This document shows, in pieces, positions 43,920 through 53,017 of a stretch of 64,000 nt of DNA. The position numbers were made by a program, and so were the translations under genes. Every line of letters starts with the position of its first letter. The stretch's first letter is position 1. Origin of the DNA: JAQWCH01 sp050952725 (GTDB lineage: Bacteria > Bacillota_I > Bacilli_A > RFN20 > CAG-826); assembly GCA_050952725.1 (NCBI GenBank), contig JBMNLN010000001.1, forward strand, positions 620,001 to 684,000, read 5' to 3'. The notes below the pieces were generated by a model that was given only the letters and a program-made list of their open reading frames with translations, had not been told where the DNA came from and ran no database searches.

Positions 43920-44699
43920 ATGTTAATTACGGAAATTAAAGTTACCAAAAATAAGGTTACAATCACTTTAGCAGACAACCGAAAGTTAATTTTACCGGTT
44001 GAGGTTTACGCTGAACATTATTTACGGGTTAATGACGATTTAACCGTAAAGAAAATTGAAACTTTAATTAAACAAGGTGAGCGTATAACTTTGCAAAACT
44101 ATGCGCTTCGCTGTTTAGTTCGAAGATCTCACTCAGTCGGAGAAATGCGTGAAAAACTTGTTGCTAAACAAGGAAAAGAAGAAGATATCAAGGCGATTAT
44201 CTCCTATTTAAAAGACCGTCATTATCTTGATGACGAACAGTATTTACAAGATTATTTACTTCGGGCGGATGACTTAGGATATGGGAAACATAAAATATTA
44301 GCAAGGCTTAAAAAAGCAAAAATTGCCCCTTCTTTATTAGACCGCCTTATTTTTCCTGAAGAACGCGAATATCAAAAAGCTGAGCAATTATTACCGAGTT
44401 TGCTGAGAAAATATCACAATGTCGATCTCGGCAAGCGCAAAGAGAGAATTTATCAATCCCTTTTAAATTCTGGTTTTGATTATACAACGATTCATTCCCT
44501 TCTTTCCCATAGAGATTTTTCCGATTCGGAAAAGGATGAGGAATTATTAAGAAAAGCCACTCAAAAGGCTTTAAGCAAATATCAAACCGAAAAAGACCAA
44601 TATCTGCGTCGGGCAAAAATTATCCGATACCTCCGGCAAAGAGGTTATAATTATAGTGATATTGAACGTATTTTGGAGGAAGAAGAAGATGCGTATTGA
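43920..44699 (+). CDS. recX: Regulatory protein RecX
   Basis: A 259-residue helical protein of three-helix repeats. Diagnostic segments include ALRCLVRRSHSVGEMREKLVAK, AIISYLKDRHYLDDEQYLQDYLLRADDLGYGKHKI and IIRYLRQRGYNYSDIERIL. RecX binds RecA filaments and limits their growth. No recA is in the window. No clear ribosome site precedes ATG 43920. The end overlaps yhaM by 11 bases. Confidence 0.85.
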   Translation: MLITEIKVTKNKVTITLADNRKLILPVEVYAEHYLRVNDDLTVKKIETLIKQGERITLQNYALRCLVRRSHSVGEMREKLVAKQGKEEDIKAIISYLKDRHYLDDEQYLQDYLLRADDLGYGKHKILARLKKAKIAPSLLDRLIFPEEREYQKAEQLLPSLLRKYHNVDLGKRKERIYQSLLNSGFDYTTIHSLLSHRDFSDSEKDEELLRKATQKALSKYQTEKDQYLRRAKIIRYLRQRGYNYSDIERILEEEEDAY

Positions 44700-45621
44700 G
44701 CAATTTATAGAAAATACTCGAATTGAATCCCCCTTACTCGTTGTGAACCTCACGAAAGGAGTCACCGGTAATAACCAAAGTTATTTAACTGTGACTTTCC
44801 AAGATAAAACGGGAACAATTGAAGGAAAAAAATGGGATGCTCGTCCAGGTGATGAAGAATTATTCGCGATTGGTAATTTCGTCCTAGTCGAGGCCGATGT
44901 TCTCAATTATCGCGGCAATCTGCAATTGAAGATTATTTCATCCACTGTCCTTAATCCGGAGACAATTGATATTACTCAATTTACGATTTCTAGTCCGATT
45001 CCTCAAAAAGAACTTGAAGCGAAATTGAAGAAATATCTTTCGTCATTTCAAGATAAGGAAGTTTCCTTAATTGTCAACACCTTAATCCAAAGGCATTATG
45101 ACCAGTTTGTAACCTATCCTGCTGCCGTAAGAAATCATCACGAATTCGCCAATGGGCTGCTCTATCACACCCTTGCGATGGCGGACTTAGGCGAGCGAAT
45201 CGCGGAATTATATCCGTCAATTAATCGCGATCTTCTTCTTGGTGGGATTTTTCTCCATGATTTAGGAAAAACTGTGGAGCTCTCTGGTCCGGTAATTTCC
45301 AAATATACAGTTGAAGGTCGTTTAATTGGGCACATTCCCCTAGCCGCAAGTGAAATTCTCCAAGTCGGAGAAGAACTAGGGATTACTAGTGAAGTCCCGA
45401 TGTTACTCACGCATATGGTTTTAGCTCATCATGGTAAATTAGAATTCGGTTCTCCAGTCTTACCGGCGACAAGAGAGGCGCTGGCTTTATCGATGATTGA
45501 CAATTTTGATTCCAAGATGATGATGGTCGATAAAGCGTTAGCTGATATCCCCGAAGGTGAATGGACACCAAGGCTTTGGGCCTTAGATGATAGTTATTTC
45601 TATCAGCCTAAAAAACGCTAG
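44689..45621 (+). CDS. yhaM: 3'-5' exoribonuclease YhaM
   Basis: A 310-residue enzyme. An N-terminal OB-fold (about 15-90, with VTFQDKTGTIEGKKWDAR) precedes an HD domain (about 150-280, with HHEFANGLLYHTL and LLGGIFLHDLGKT). YhaM trims short RNA and DNA 3' ends and helps in mRNA turnover and replication. GGAGGAAG lies seven bases before ATG 44689; an upstream GTG frame is rejected. Confidence 0.9.
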   Translation: MRIEQFIENTRIESPLLVVNLTKGVTGNNQSYLTVTFQDKTGTIEGKKWDARPGDEELFAIGNFVLVEADVLNYRGNLQLKIISSTVLNPETIDITQFTISSPIPQKELEAKLKKYLSSFQDKEVSLIVNTLIQRHYDQFVTYPAAVRNHHEFANGLLYHTLAMADLGERIAELYPSINRDLLLGGIFLHDLGKTVELSGPVISKYTVEGRLIGHIPLAASEILQVGEELGITSEVPMLLTHMVLAHHGKLEFGSPVLPATREALALSMIDNFDSKMMMVDKALADIPEGEWTPRLWALDDSYFYQPKKR

Positions 45622-45661
45622 TTTTAGATAATAACCCCTGCAAAAACCATTTATTTTATTA

Positions 45662-45706
45662 AAAAAGGATCTTCGCCAACATATCCTTAAAGCGAAGATC
45701 CTTTTT
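45662..45706. terminator. Bidirectional terminator between yhaM and the HIT gene
   Basis: AAAAAGGATCTTCGC (45662-45676) pairs perfectly with GCGAAGATCCTTTTT (45692-45706). It has T-runs in both directions and serves both converging genes. Confidence 0.88.
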
Positions 45707-45720
45707 GGTTTAAGAAAAGA

Positions 45721-46143
45721 TTATTCGTGGAGTTTTCGTGAGAGTTTGTCAGCCAGCACCGGCATATTAAGTTTGGCGTCGGCACTGGAATCAATCATCG
45801 TAATTCGCAAACCATCACCAGGGGCATAACGGGGGATAACATGGACGTGAAAATGGGGAATGCTTTGTCCAGCGACAGGATAGCAGTTGGTGAGAATATT
45901 AACCCCGCGGGCAAGCAATTCGCTTATTTGGATTTGCCCTACTCGCTGTGCGACATCAAAAACGTGATGCATCAGTGATTTAGGCACTGATAAAAAAGTT
46001 TCATGATGGGCTTTGGGAATCACTAAGGTGTGCCCAGGTGTGACTTGGGATAAGTCTAAAAAGGCCATTACTGCTTGATCTTCATAAACTTTGTGACAGG
46101 GAACTTCTCCCTTGGCGATTTTACAAAAAATACAATCTGGCAT
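45721..46143 (-). CDS. HIT-family nucleotide hydrolase
   Basis: A 140-residue histidine-triad protein. CIFCKIAKGEVPC at the N-terminus holds zinc-type cysteines and HFHVHVIPRY is the catalytic triad. The HinT/Hit family hydrolyses AMP-linked phosphoramidates and related nucleotides. GGAGG precedes its start. A terminator at its 5' side ends the lipoprotein operon, so it is a separate unit. Confidence 0.92.
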   Translation of the reverse strand: MPDCIFCKIAKGEVPCHKVYEDQAVMAFLDLSQVTPGHTLVIPKAHHETFLSVPKSLMHHVFDVAQRVGQIQISELLARGVNILTNCYPVAGQSIPHFHVHVIPRYAPGDGLRITMIDSSADAKLNMPVLADKLSRKLHE

Positions 46144-46167
46144 ATATTTTACCTCCGAAAAATTAAG

Positions 46168-46196
46168 TAAAAAGGGAACCGATTGGGTCCCCTTTA
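46168..46196 (-). terminator. Terminator of the lipoprotein operon
   Basis: Minus-strand AAAGGGGACC and GGTTCCCTTT form a stem (one G-T pair), then TTTA. Confidence 0.65.
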
Positions 46197-46215
46197 TTAT
46201 AGCATTTTGTGCGAA

Positions 46216-47808
46216 TTAATCCTTTGCATCTTCCCCAAATAAATCAGGGAATTGTTTGACGAAGAAATCGTAGACGGCTTGATCGTGGAATTTTAAGTCA
46301 GCATTTTTAATGACATATTCTGTGGCTTCCGAGCGTTTGTCGGAACGACCACCGACGACTTTGGCCACCCCAGCGACGATTTCATCGAGATCTTTGCCGA
46401 GACCGACATAGTTGTTATCTTCGTTATCAGCATCGAATTTCGTGCGGTTGACGGCTTCTTCAACTTCGATAAGGTAGTAAGTTTTGCTACCAGAATCGTA
46501 ATGGATGAAGTTGCGGTCATCATCTTCATCGTAGGTCTCGGGCATTAGGTAGAACTTGCCGTTGATATTGCGGATGTAACTCGAACGGGTGGCATCTTTG
46601 TTTTCACCAGTTTCGGTATAGCCACCATTTTCGGCATCACCGAGATCATCGAGAACATAGTCGACAGCCTTTTCGACTTTCGAGGAGAATAAGCGGGTGC
46701 GAATCGTTTCAGGCAAAGTCTTTAACCCATCGTATTGGATATACCAACCATCGACAGTGTAATCTAAGATGCGAACTTCATTGGTTTTGATTTCCAATCC
46801 GATTTCTTTAGGATACTTACCGGAGTTGGTAAAGGCTTGTTCCACCGCGGTATCGGTAGTTAATGGATTATCCTTGATTTTGGCATAGTCAGCAAGGACA
46901 TTGCCAAAGGCGGTATGGTCGAAGGAGTACTCAACATATTCCGTACTTGGATCATCAGTCGATTTGTCACCAATTAATCCTGCGGCTTGTAAGAGGGCTT
47001 CTTCGTTATGGGTCCAGACGCTTTGGTCGCCTCGCCAGGCATTGGCGAGAATTTCCAAGTCAGCGGGTTTGCTCGGATCAGTTCCAAGAATATTTTGATC
47101 GATGAATTCATAGAGCAAGTATTTAGCATCGGCCGGGAAGTTCTCATTAATCGTTAAGGAGATATAGTTAACCTTGCGCGCGCGGGCGAGATATAAGGAA
47201 CGATAGTCATTGTTAATCAAATAATCTTCGGTTAACAGTTCACGATAAACCTCAGGAACGAGTTGGGCGACCATGTAGTCTTCATAATAGGCTTTATTGA
47301 GGACGCGATCATAGACATTTTCCCAAGTGACGTCTGGAGTGATTACGACATTTTCATGCCAGGCATCTTGGGGAAGGGTATCGAGATCATAAGTCCCGTT
47401 AATTTTGTAAAATTGTTTGACTAAACTCATCGCAAAGTCATATTCAGAGAAGTGGTTACGCTTTTTGAAACTCGAGAGATTAGCTTTGCCGAGCATCTTG
47501 CGCGCGAGGCGCTCTTCGACCTGAGCGGTAAAAGCCGCTTTTTCCACATCGACTTTGACTTCTTCCCATTTGCCGAATTTGGCTTCGGCAAGGAGGAATA
47601 AGACTTCATTTAAAATCTCATTGGTCGTCGAAGTTTGGAGTTTATCGATGACGACTTTTTCGATATTGCGTACGACATCATCCGAGACGCCTTCAATTAA
47701 CACGTCTTCATAATTAGTCGGTTTAGCGACAATATCTTCTTTCTCACAACCGGTTAAGACAAGCAGAGCCGCGGCGCCAAGGGCGAGAATTTTTTTATTT
47801 AGCCGCAT
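46216..47808 (-). CDS. Large lipoprotein, SurA/PrsA-like chaperone without parvulin domain
   Basis: A 530-residue lipoprotein. The signal and lipobox end in VLTGC (C21), so it is lipid-anchored outside. The rest is acidic and helix-rich, with no clear parvulin motif. Its neighbour, size and architecture suggest a divergent relative of the PrsA-like protein next to it, but this is inference. The start is ATG at 47808 after GGAGGAG; a longer upstream frame is rejected. It overlaps the 3' end of the upstream gene by 14 bases. Confidence 0.72.
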   Translation of the reverse strand: MRLNKKILALGAAALLVLTGCEKEDIVAKPTNYEDVLIEGVSDDVVRNIEKVVIDKLQTSTTNEILNEVLFLLAEAKFGKWEEVKVDVEKAAFTAQVEERLARKMLGKANLSSFKKRNHFSEYDFAMSLVKQFYKINGTYDLDTLPQDAWHENVVITPDVTWENVYDRVLNKAYYEDYMVAQLVPEVYRELLTEDYLINNDYRSLYLARARKVNYISLTINENFPADAKYLLYEFIDQNILGTDPSKPADLEILANAWRGDQSVWTHNEEALLQAAGLIGDKSTDDPSTEYVEYSFDHTAFGNVLADYAKIKDNPLTTDTAVEQAFTNSGKYPKEIGLEIKTNEVRILDYTVDGWYIQYDGLKTLPETIRTRLFSSKVEKAVDYVLDDLGDAENGGYTETGENKDATRSSYIRNINGKFYLMPETYDEDDDRNFIHYDSGSKTYYLIEVEEAVNRTKFDADNEDNNYVGLGKDLDEIVAGVAKVVGGRSDKRSEATEYVIKNADLKFHDQAVYDFFVKQFPDLFGEDAKD

Positions 47809-49516
47809 AGCATTCTCCTCCTTCTTTAAAGGCGGGATCGTTAGCCCCAGCGGTGACGAATTTAATCGCACAACCTTCGGAAACTAAGCGTTTTTCACGC
47901 CAGTAATCAGCGTTTTCTAAATACTCAATGTAATTTTCCCAATCGTTGCGGTATGACTTATGATCATCATAAACTTTGGTCGAGCGTTTGACCATAATGT
48001 AGTTGGCAATCGCTTCACCGAGTGCTTCGTTTTTGAAGGTCACATTTTCATGGGCGAGTAACATTTCATAAATCGTATATTTGACATTGACGTCAAAAGC
48101 TTTAATTTTATCTTCAATCGCTTTGGCCCGGACGCGATATTCTCGATCATCACGGGTGAGATAGTTGACATAGGTGTCAAGATTTTCCCCAGTATTGGGA
48201 TCGGTAGGATATTCGGCACTGCCAGGAATCTTAGTTGTATAGTAATCGCTCAAGGAGACTTCGTTATCGATTTCCACCAAGGCAGAGCGTTCGATGACGA
48301 TTAAGTGAATTCCTTCATAAGAGGATTCCGCTCCAGCGCGCACTGCGAGAACGGGATTGCCTTTTTCGTCACAGAGAACTTTTTTGTTACTGAGTTCAGG
48401 CACCACTTGGAAGCCAGGCATCGCCGCATAGGTAGCATCTTCCACACCGACTAGATCATCGGGGTTAGTTGCAGCATCGACCACGTTTGGGGTGATCACG
48501 GAGATTAGATGACGGTTAAAGTATTTGTTAAAAACGACATTACGGGGGAAGTAGAGCGGTTTCCCATCGTTGATTTTCAGACCATCATCGTCAGTTTCCA
48601 CTTCGGCGTACTCTTCTAATTTAAGCGCAGCGCTATAAGGAATTTCTCCAAGACCTTTAGCATCTAAGTAATCACTTGCCACAGTCGGGAGACCGAGTTT
48701 ATTGGTGGCATCGACATTGGAGAAAATCGAATCATAAGCGTAAATACCGAGTTTGAATTCAGGAACAAAAGAAGTAGAGCGATCCATAATTCCTAAATCG
48801 CCATTCTTATTCGCTGAGCCCGTATCTTCACTTTGTTCAAGGGCGATGGAACCAAAGGATTCCGAACTTCTTTGGACTGCAATCCGCTTGATGACGCTTG
48901 CGATTTTTTTCGCTTCCGCGGCACTGAGAGCTCCGTTATAGATCGAGTTGTGCTGATCGGATACTTTCACGAGAATGTGTTTGATGTGGTACGGGAACGA
49001 TTCATCGAGGTATTTCCGGGTCAGAGCCGTCCAAGCTCCATCGGCCCATGAGGTTTCGCTATCGTAGTATTGTTTTTCCACTTCCTCGCTCATCGCTTCA
49101 AAAGCGAATTTTTCTCGAAGTTCATCGAGATCTTCGACGTTATGGGATTTGAGTAGGGCTTCCATTTCCTTGTCATAAGTCGATTTGTTGGTTTCTTTGT
49201 TGCTTTTTGCAGTGGCTTTGACTTCCTCAACGCGTTTGTCAGCTTTGTTGTAAAGTTCTTTTTCTTTCAAAGTTTGCTCTTTGAAAAGATTGCGCACCAA
49301 AACTTCATAGACAGCACTGAAATAAGCATCGAGTCCATTAGTTTTTTCTAGGTACTGCGCATAGAGGTCATCCGCTTCATATTCCGTCACCTCACCATTA
49401 GCGTCGGTGAAGGTGAGGACTAAGCCGTCTTTAGCCGTGACCTCTTCGCCGCAGCCTGCAAGAGCGGCGACGGATGCGAGGGTCACTAAACTGAAGGCCA
49501 AGCGACGATTCTTCAT
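47795..49516 (-). CDS. PrsA-like parvulin foldase lipoprotein
   Basis: A 573-residue extracellular lipoprotein. The lipobox is ALAGC (C22). A long helical N-terminal chaperone region with lysine- and glutamate-rich repeats (about 60-160) precedes a parvulin-type peptidyl-prolyl isomerase domain (about 175-265: YHIKHILVKVSD, then FGSIALEQSEDTGSANKNGDLG). The C-terminal half of about 300 residues is unassigned. PrsA folds secreted proteins outside the membrane. It is larger than typical PrsA (about 300 residues). Confidence 0.82.
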   Translation of the reverse strand: MKNRRLAFSLVTLASVAALAGCGEEVTAKDGLVLTFTDANGEVTEYEADDLYAQYLEKTNGLDAYFSAVYEVLVRNLFKEQTLKEKELYNKADKRVEEVKATAKSNKETNKSTYDKEMEALLKSHNVEDLDELREKFAFEAMSEEVEKQYYDSETSWADGAWTALTRKYLDESFPYHIKHILVKVSDQHNSIYNGALSAAEAKKIASVIKRIAVQRSSESFGSIALEQSEDTGSANKNGDLGIMDRSTSFVPEFKLGIYAYDSIFSNVDATNKLGLPTVASDYLDAKGLGEIPYSAALKLEEYAEVETDDDGLKINDGKPLYFPRNVVFNKYFNRHLISVITPNVVDAATNPDDLVGVEDATYAAMPGFQVVPELSNKKVLCDEKGNPVLAVRAGAESSYEGIHLIVIERSALVEIDNEVSLSDYYTTKIPGSAEYPTDPNTGENLDTYVNYLTRDDREYRVRAKAIEDKIKAFDVNVKYTIYEMLLAHENVTFKNEALGEAIANYIMVKRSTKVYDDHKSYRNDWENYIEYLENADYWREKRLVSEGCAIKFVTAGANDPAFKEGGECYAAK

Positions 49517-49550
49517 AGTTAAGTTTCCTCCTATATAATATAGCGTTTAT

Positions 49551-49579
49551 ATTGTATCGAAACGGTAAAGGTAATTCAA
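49551..49579 (-). promoter_or_regulatory. Promoter of the lipoprotein operon
   Basis: Minus strand TTGAAT (49579-49574), 17-base spacer, TACAAT (49556-49551). GGAGG follows before the start at 49516. Confidence 0.65.
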
Positions 49580-49669
49580 TAAAGAAATACTTTCACGCTA
49601 GATAAACAAAACACTTGAATATTATATAATGTTTCATTGGTGATTGCATCACAAAAATTATCGTTTTCA

Positions 49670-49698
49670 TTGAGAAAAGCGATGTGATGTTCTAGAAT
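49670..49698 (+). promoter_or_regulatory. Promoter of the suf operon
   Basis: TTGAGA (49670-49675), 17-base spacer, TAGAAT (49693-49698), 33 bases before ATG 49732. Confidence 0.65.
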
Positions 49699-49731
49699 AA
49701 TCTCGATTTAGAAAGGCTAGCCCATTTACTT

Positions 49732-50562
49732 ATGAAAAAACTCGAAATTCGCAATCTCCATGTTTCCGTCGGTGAAAACCAAATTTTGAACGGGGTTAAT
49801 TTAACGATCAACGCTGGGGAAACCGTTGCCCTTCTTGGGCCAAACGCCCATGGAAAGTCGACCTTATTACATGCGATTATGGGACATCCTCTCTACCGTG
49901 TAACCGCAGGAGAAATCCTTTTTGATGGAGAAAATCTCCTTGAGAAAAGTGTCGATCAGCGCGCAAAATTAGGTATTTTTCTGGGGATGCAATACCCCGC
50001 GGAAGTCCCTGGGGTTATCAATTCTGATTTTTATAAAGCAGCGATTAATGCCCGAAGTAAAAACCCGATTAGCGTGATGAAACTCTATCGGGAAATCGAC
50101 GCTGCTTCAAAGAAATTAAATATTCCACTCGACATGGCCAATCGCGAATTGAATAATGGATTTTCGGGTGGTGAAAAGAAGCGCAATGAAATTCTTCAAC
50201 TCCTCCTGCTGCAACCAGCATTAGCGATGCTTGATGAAATCGATTCTGGTCTGGATGTCGATGCTTTACAAGCGGTTGCGGAAGTTATCAAGGAGCAACA
50301 AGAAAACGGCATGTCGTTTCTCGTTATCTCTCATTATGAGCGACTTTATGCGATGATTAAACCGACGAAAGTAGTCGTGTTAATCAACGGCCAAAATCTC
50401 CTAACAGGTGGGATGGAAATCATCGAAAAAACCGATCGTTATGGCTATGAATGGCTCCGGAATGAATACGGGATTGATATTGACAAAAAGAGCAATGGGA
50501 AGCAATCGACATCACTTGGATATTGTTTGACCAAAGAGGTCCTTGAGCATGAGTCAAAATAA
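49732..50562 (+). CDS. sufC: Fe-S cluster assembly ATPase SufC
   Basis: A 276-residue ATPase of the SUF iron-sulfur scaffold. Walker A is GPNAHGKST (an unusual AH in place of GS/GA), signature FSGGEKKRNEI and Walker B LAMLDEIDSGLDVD, which is diagnostic of SufC. It powers the SufBCD complex. It is first of five genes in the order C-D-S-U-B. No strong ribosome site is near the ATG. Confidence 0.95.
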   Translation: MKKLEIRNLHVSVGENQILNGVNLTINAGETVALLGPNAHGKSTLLHAIMGHPLYRVTAGEILFDGENLLEKSVDQRAKLGIFLGMQYPAEVPGVINSDFYKAAINARSKNPISVMKLYREIDAASKKLNIPLDMANRELNNGFSGGEKKRNEILQLLLLQPALAMLDEIDSGLDVDALQAVAEVIKEQQENGMSFLVISHYERLYAMIKPTKVVVLINGQNLLTGGMEIIEKTDRYGYEWLRNEYGIDIDKKSNGKQSTSLGYCLTKEVLEHESK

Positions 50563-51364
50563 ACGATCTCCGCTTGCGGAACGCAGCGAAATTCAAACGA
50601 CGATTGATCTCTCTTCCATCCCATTTGATAACAAAAAACTTCATCGTCATGAATCTTCGGAAGGAAAAATTGATAATATAAGCATTATTGGGAATATCCC
50701 AAGTCTTTTTACGTTTAAAATCGATAGAGACGCCTTGGTCAATGTCACGCATGTTTCCCTTGAAAAATTTGCGGACTTGAAGTTGCAGTTTTTGATTGCA
50801 GAACGCGCTAAAGTCAACTTTGCTATGGCGGATTTTGGTCAAGGTAAGGGAAAAATTAAAATCTTTTTTCATCTGCAAGGTCAGGAAGCGGAAGCGAACT
50901 TTCGCCTTTCCAGTTTAACTTCCCAAAAAGACCGAAAAACTTATGAGATTTCCTTCGTTCATGAAGCCCCGCACACTCATTCGAAAATGGAAAATTATGG
51001 GGTGGTATATCAAGAGGGCGAACTGCGCTTTGCTGGTGTTTCCCATATTCAAGAAATTGCTGCAAATAGTGAAGCCCACCAATTCGCGCGCATCATGCTT
51101 TTTGATGAAAAAAGCATTGGCAAAGTAGAACCAGTTTTAAAGATTGATCACGATGCCGTTACTGCTAGTCATGCGGCAACAGTAGGGAAAGCCAATGACG
51201 AACATCTCTACTATCTTTGTTCGCGCGGACTGAGTTTAAGAGAAGCAAAAAATCTGATTACTGCGGGTTATTTAAAACCGATTATCGCGAGTTTTTCCGA
51301 TGTGGGAACCCGTGAGCAAATCTACCGTAAAATTGAAGAGCAAGAGGTTGGTCGCGATGAGTAA
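50549..51364 (+). CDS. sufD: Fe-S cluster assembly protein SufD, short form
   Basis: A 271-residue SufBD-fold protein. The C-terminal block (DHDAVTASHAATVGKANDEHLYYLCSRGLS) is the conserved SufD end with the histidine of ASHAAT. It is much shorter than usual SufD (about 420 residues) and lacks most of the N-terminal helical part, keeping the beta-helix core. It works with SufC and SufB. Position between sufC and sufS supports the call. AAAGAGGT lies eight bases before ATG 50549. Confidence 0.85.
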   Translation: MSQNKRSPLAERSEIQTTIDLSSIPFDNKKLHRHESSEGKIDNISIIGNIPSLFTFKIDRDALVNVTHVSLEKFADLKLQFLIAERAKVNFAMADFGQGKGKIKIFFHLQGQEAEANFRLSSLTSQKDRKTYEISFVHEAPHTHSKMENYGVVYQEGELRFAGVSHIQEIAANSEAHQFARIMLFDEKSIGKVEPVLKIDHDAVTASHAATVGKANDEHLYYLCSRGLSLREAKNLITAGYLKPIIASFSDVGTREQIYRKIEEQEVGRDE

Positions 51365-52583
51365 TGAATTTCGAAAAGATTTTCCGATGCTCAATCCCCT
51401 TAAAGAAATGCAAGGTCATCCTTTAGTGTATTTAGACTCGGCCTCGACCTCATTAAAACCCCAAGTGGTTATCGATGCGATTACGGATTACTATCAAAAC
51501 TATTCCGTCAATGCGCATCGTGGTGATTATGATTTAGCGCATCATGTTGATGAGATGGTTGAAAGCTGTCGCCAGACCGTCGCTGATTTTATTAACGCTT
51601 CAGATCGAGAAATAGTTTTCACCTCAGGAACAACCGCTTCTATCAATCTCGTCGCTTTTGGTTATGGGATGAAGTTTCTTCAAGAGGGGGATGAGATTTT
51701 ACTCACTCAAGCCGAACACGCCAGCAATGTCCTACCTTGGTTTAAAGTCGCCGAGGTTACCAAGGCGAGAATAAAGTATATTCCCCTCGATCATCAAGGA
51801 CGATTGACGCCTGAAAATTTGCGTAAAACCATCAATAAGAAAACCAAGATTGTCGCAGTTGCTCATGTGACTAATGTTCTTGGTTATGTGGTCGATATTA
51901 AAAAAATAGCTGAGATTTGCCATGAATTTGGTGCTTTAATCGTCGTCGATGGAGCACAATCAGTCCCGCATATGCCGACCGATGTGGTCGATTGGGATCT
52001 CGATTTTTTGAGTTTTAGTGGACATAAAATGTGCGGACCGACTGGTGTCGGGGTTCTCTATGGAAAATATCATCTCCTAGAAGCGATGGATCCCCTGATG
52101 ACCGGTGGTGGCCAAACTGCTAAATTCGATATGTGTGGTGATGTCAATTTCTTATTGCCTCCCGCCAAATTTGAGGCAGGAACAGCAAATATCGCAGGCA
52201 TCATCGGATTAAAAGCCGCGGTGGAATATCTAAGTAAAATTGGCATGGAGAGAATTTCGGCAATGGAAAAAGAACTCCACCAATATGCGATTAAGAAAAT
52301 GAAAAAACTCGATGATGTGATTATCTATAATCCCGATGCCGAGGGAGGAATTCTTTCCTTTAATATCAAGGATGTTTTTGCTCAGGATGTTGCAACATAT
52401 TTTAATGCAAAAGGAATCGCGGTAAGAAGTGGCCAACACTGCGCCCAAATACTAATCGATTATTTACAAACGGTCGCGACTGTGCGCGCTTCTTGGTATT
52501 TTTATAACACCAAAGAAGATATTGACCGATTTGTTGAAGTATGCGAGAAAGCGAGAAACTATTTAGATGCCTTCTTTGGATAA
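51357..52583 (+). CDS. sufS: Cysteine desulfurase SufS
   Basis: A 408-residue PLP enzyme that takes sulfur from cysteine for cluster building. The PLP lysine is K224 in SFSGHKMCGPTG and the catalytic cysteine is C362 in RSGQHCAQ. The start at ATG 51357 overlaps sufD by eight bases; an upstream in-frame start is rejected. Confidence 0.95.
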   Translation: MSNEFRKDFPMLNPLKEMQGHPLVYLDSASTSLKPQVVIDAITDYYQNYSVNAHRGDYDLAHHVDEMVESCRQTVADFINASDREIVFTSGTTASINLVAFGYGMKFLQEGDEILLTQAEHASNVLPWFKVAEVTKARIKYIPLDHQGRLTPENLRKTINKKTKIVAVAHVTNVLGYVVDIKKIAEICHEFGALIVVDGAQSVPHMPTDVVDWDLDFLSFSGHKMCGPTGVGVLYGKYHLLEAMDPLMTGGGQTAKFDMCGDVNFLLPPAKFEAGTANIAGIIGLKAAVEYLSKIGMERISAMEKELHQYAIKKMKKLDDVIIYNPDAEGGILSFNIKDVFAQDVATYFNAKGIAVRSGQHCAQILIDYLQTVATVRASWYFYNTKEDIDRFVEVCEKARNYLDAFFG

Positions 52584-53016
52584 TCCTCAACTGATGCGAC
52601 AAATCATCATGGATCATTATGAGAATCCTCGAAATAAATATACACCGACTGCACGCAGCTCATATCAACAAGCCCATATGAAGCCCGCCTCATGTGCGGA
52701 TGATTTTACCTATTATCTGAAAGTTGATGATCAAGGTCAGATTGTTGATTTATCCTTCGATGGAGTTGGTTGCACGATTGCCACGGCCAGCAGTTCGATT
52801 ATGACTGAATTAATCAAAGGCACTTCAGTGGAAAAGGCGCGCCAAATCATTACTCAATATCGGTTAATGATCGAGGGAAAACCCTATGATCGCGATGTGC
52901 TTAATGAGGCGGTTGTCTTTCAAAATACATCCCGCCAACCAGCGCGGATTAAATGTGCAACGATTGGGTATGACGCCGTAGAAATGATGCTAAATCAGTT
53001 AGAAGGTAAAAAATAG
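52567..53016 (+). CDS. sufU: Sulfur transfer protein SufU
   Basis: A 149-residue zinc-type IscU relative. The zinc ligands C43, D45, C69 and C130 fit the Gram-positive SufU pattern. It accepts sulfur from SufS and passes it to SufBCD. It overlaps sufS by 17 bases. Confidence 0.93.
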   Translation: MPSLDNPQLMRQIIMDHYENPRNKYTPTARSSYQQAHMKPASCADDFTYYLKVDDQGQIVDLSFDGVGCTIATASSSIMTELIKGTSVEKARQIITQYRLMIEGKPYDRDVLNEAVVFQNTSRQPARIKCATIGYDAVEMMLNQLEGKK

Positions 53017-53017
53017 A

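Noticed and set aside
50420..50878. 152-codon minus-strand frame across the sufC-sufD junction
   Set aside because: It is a shadow of two overlapping, clearly recognised suf genes.
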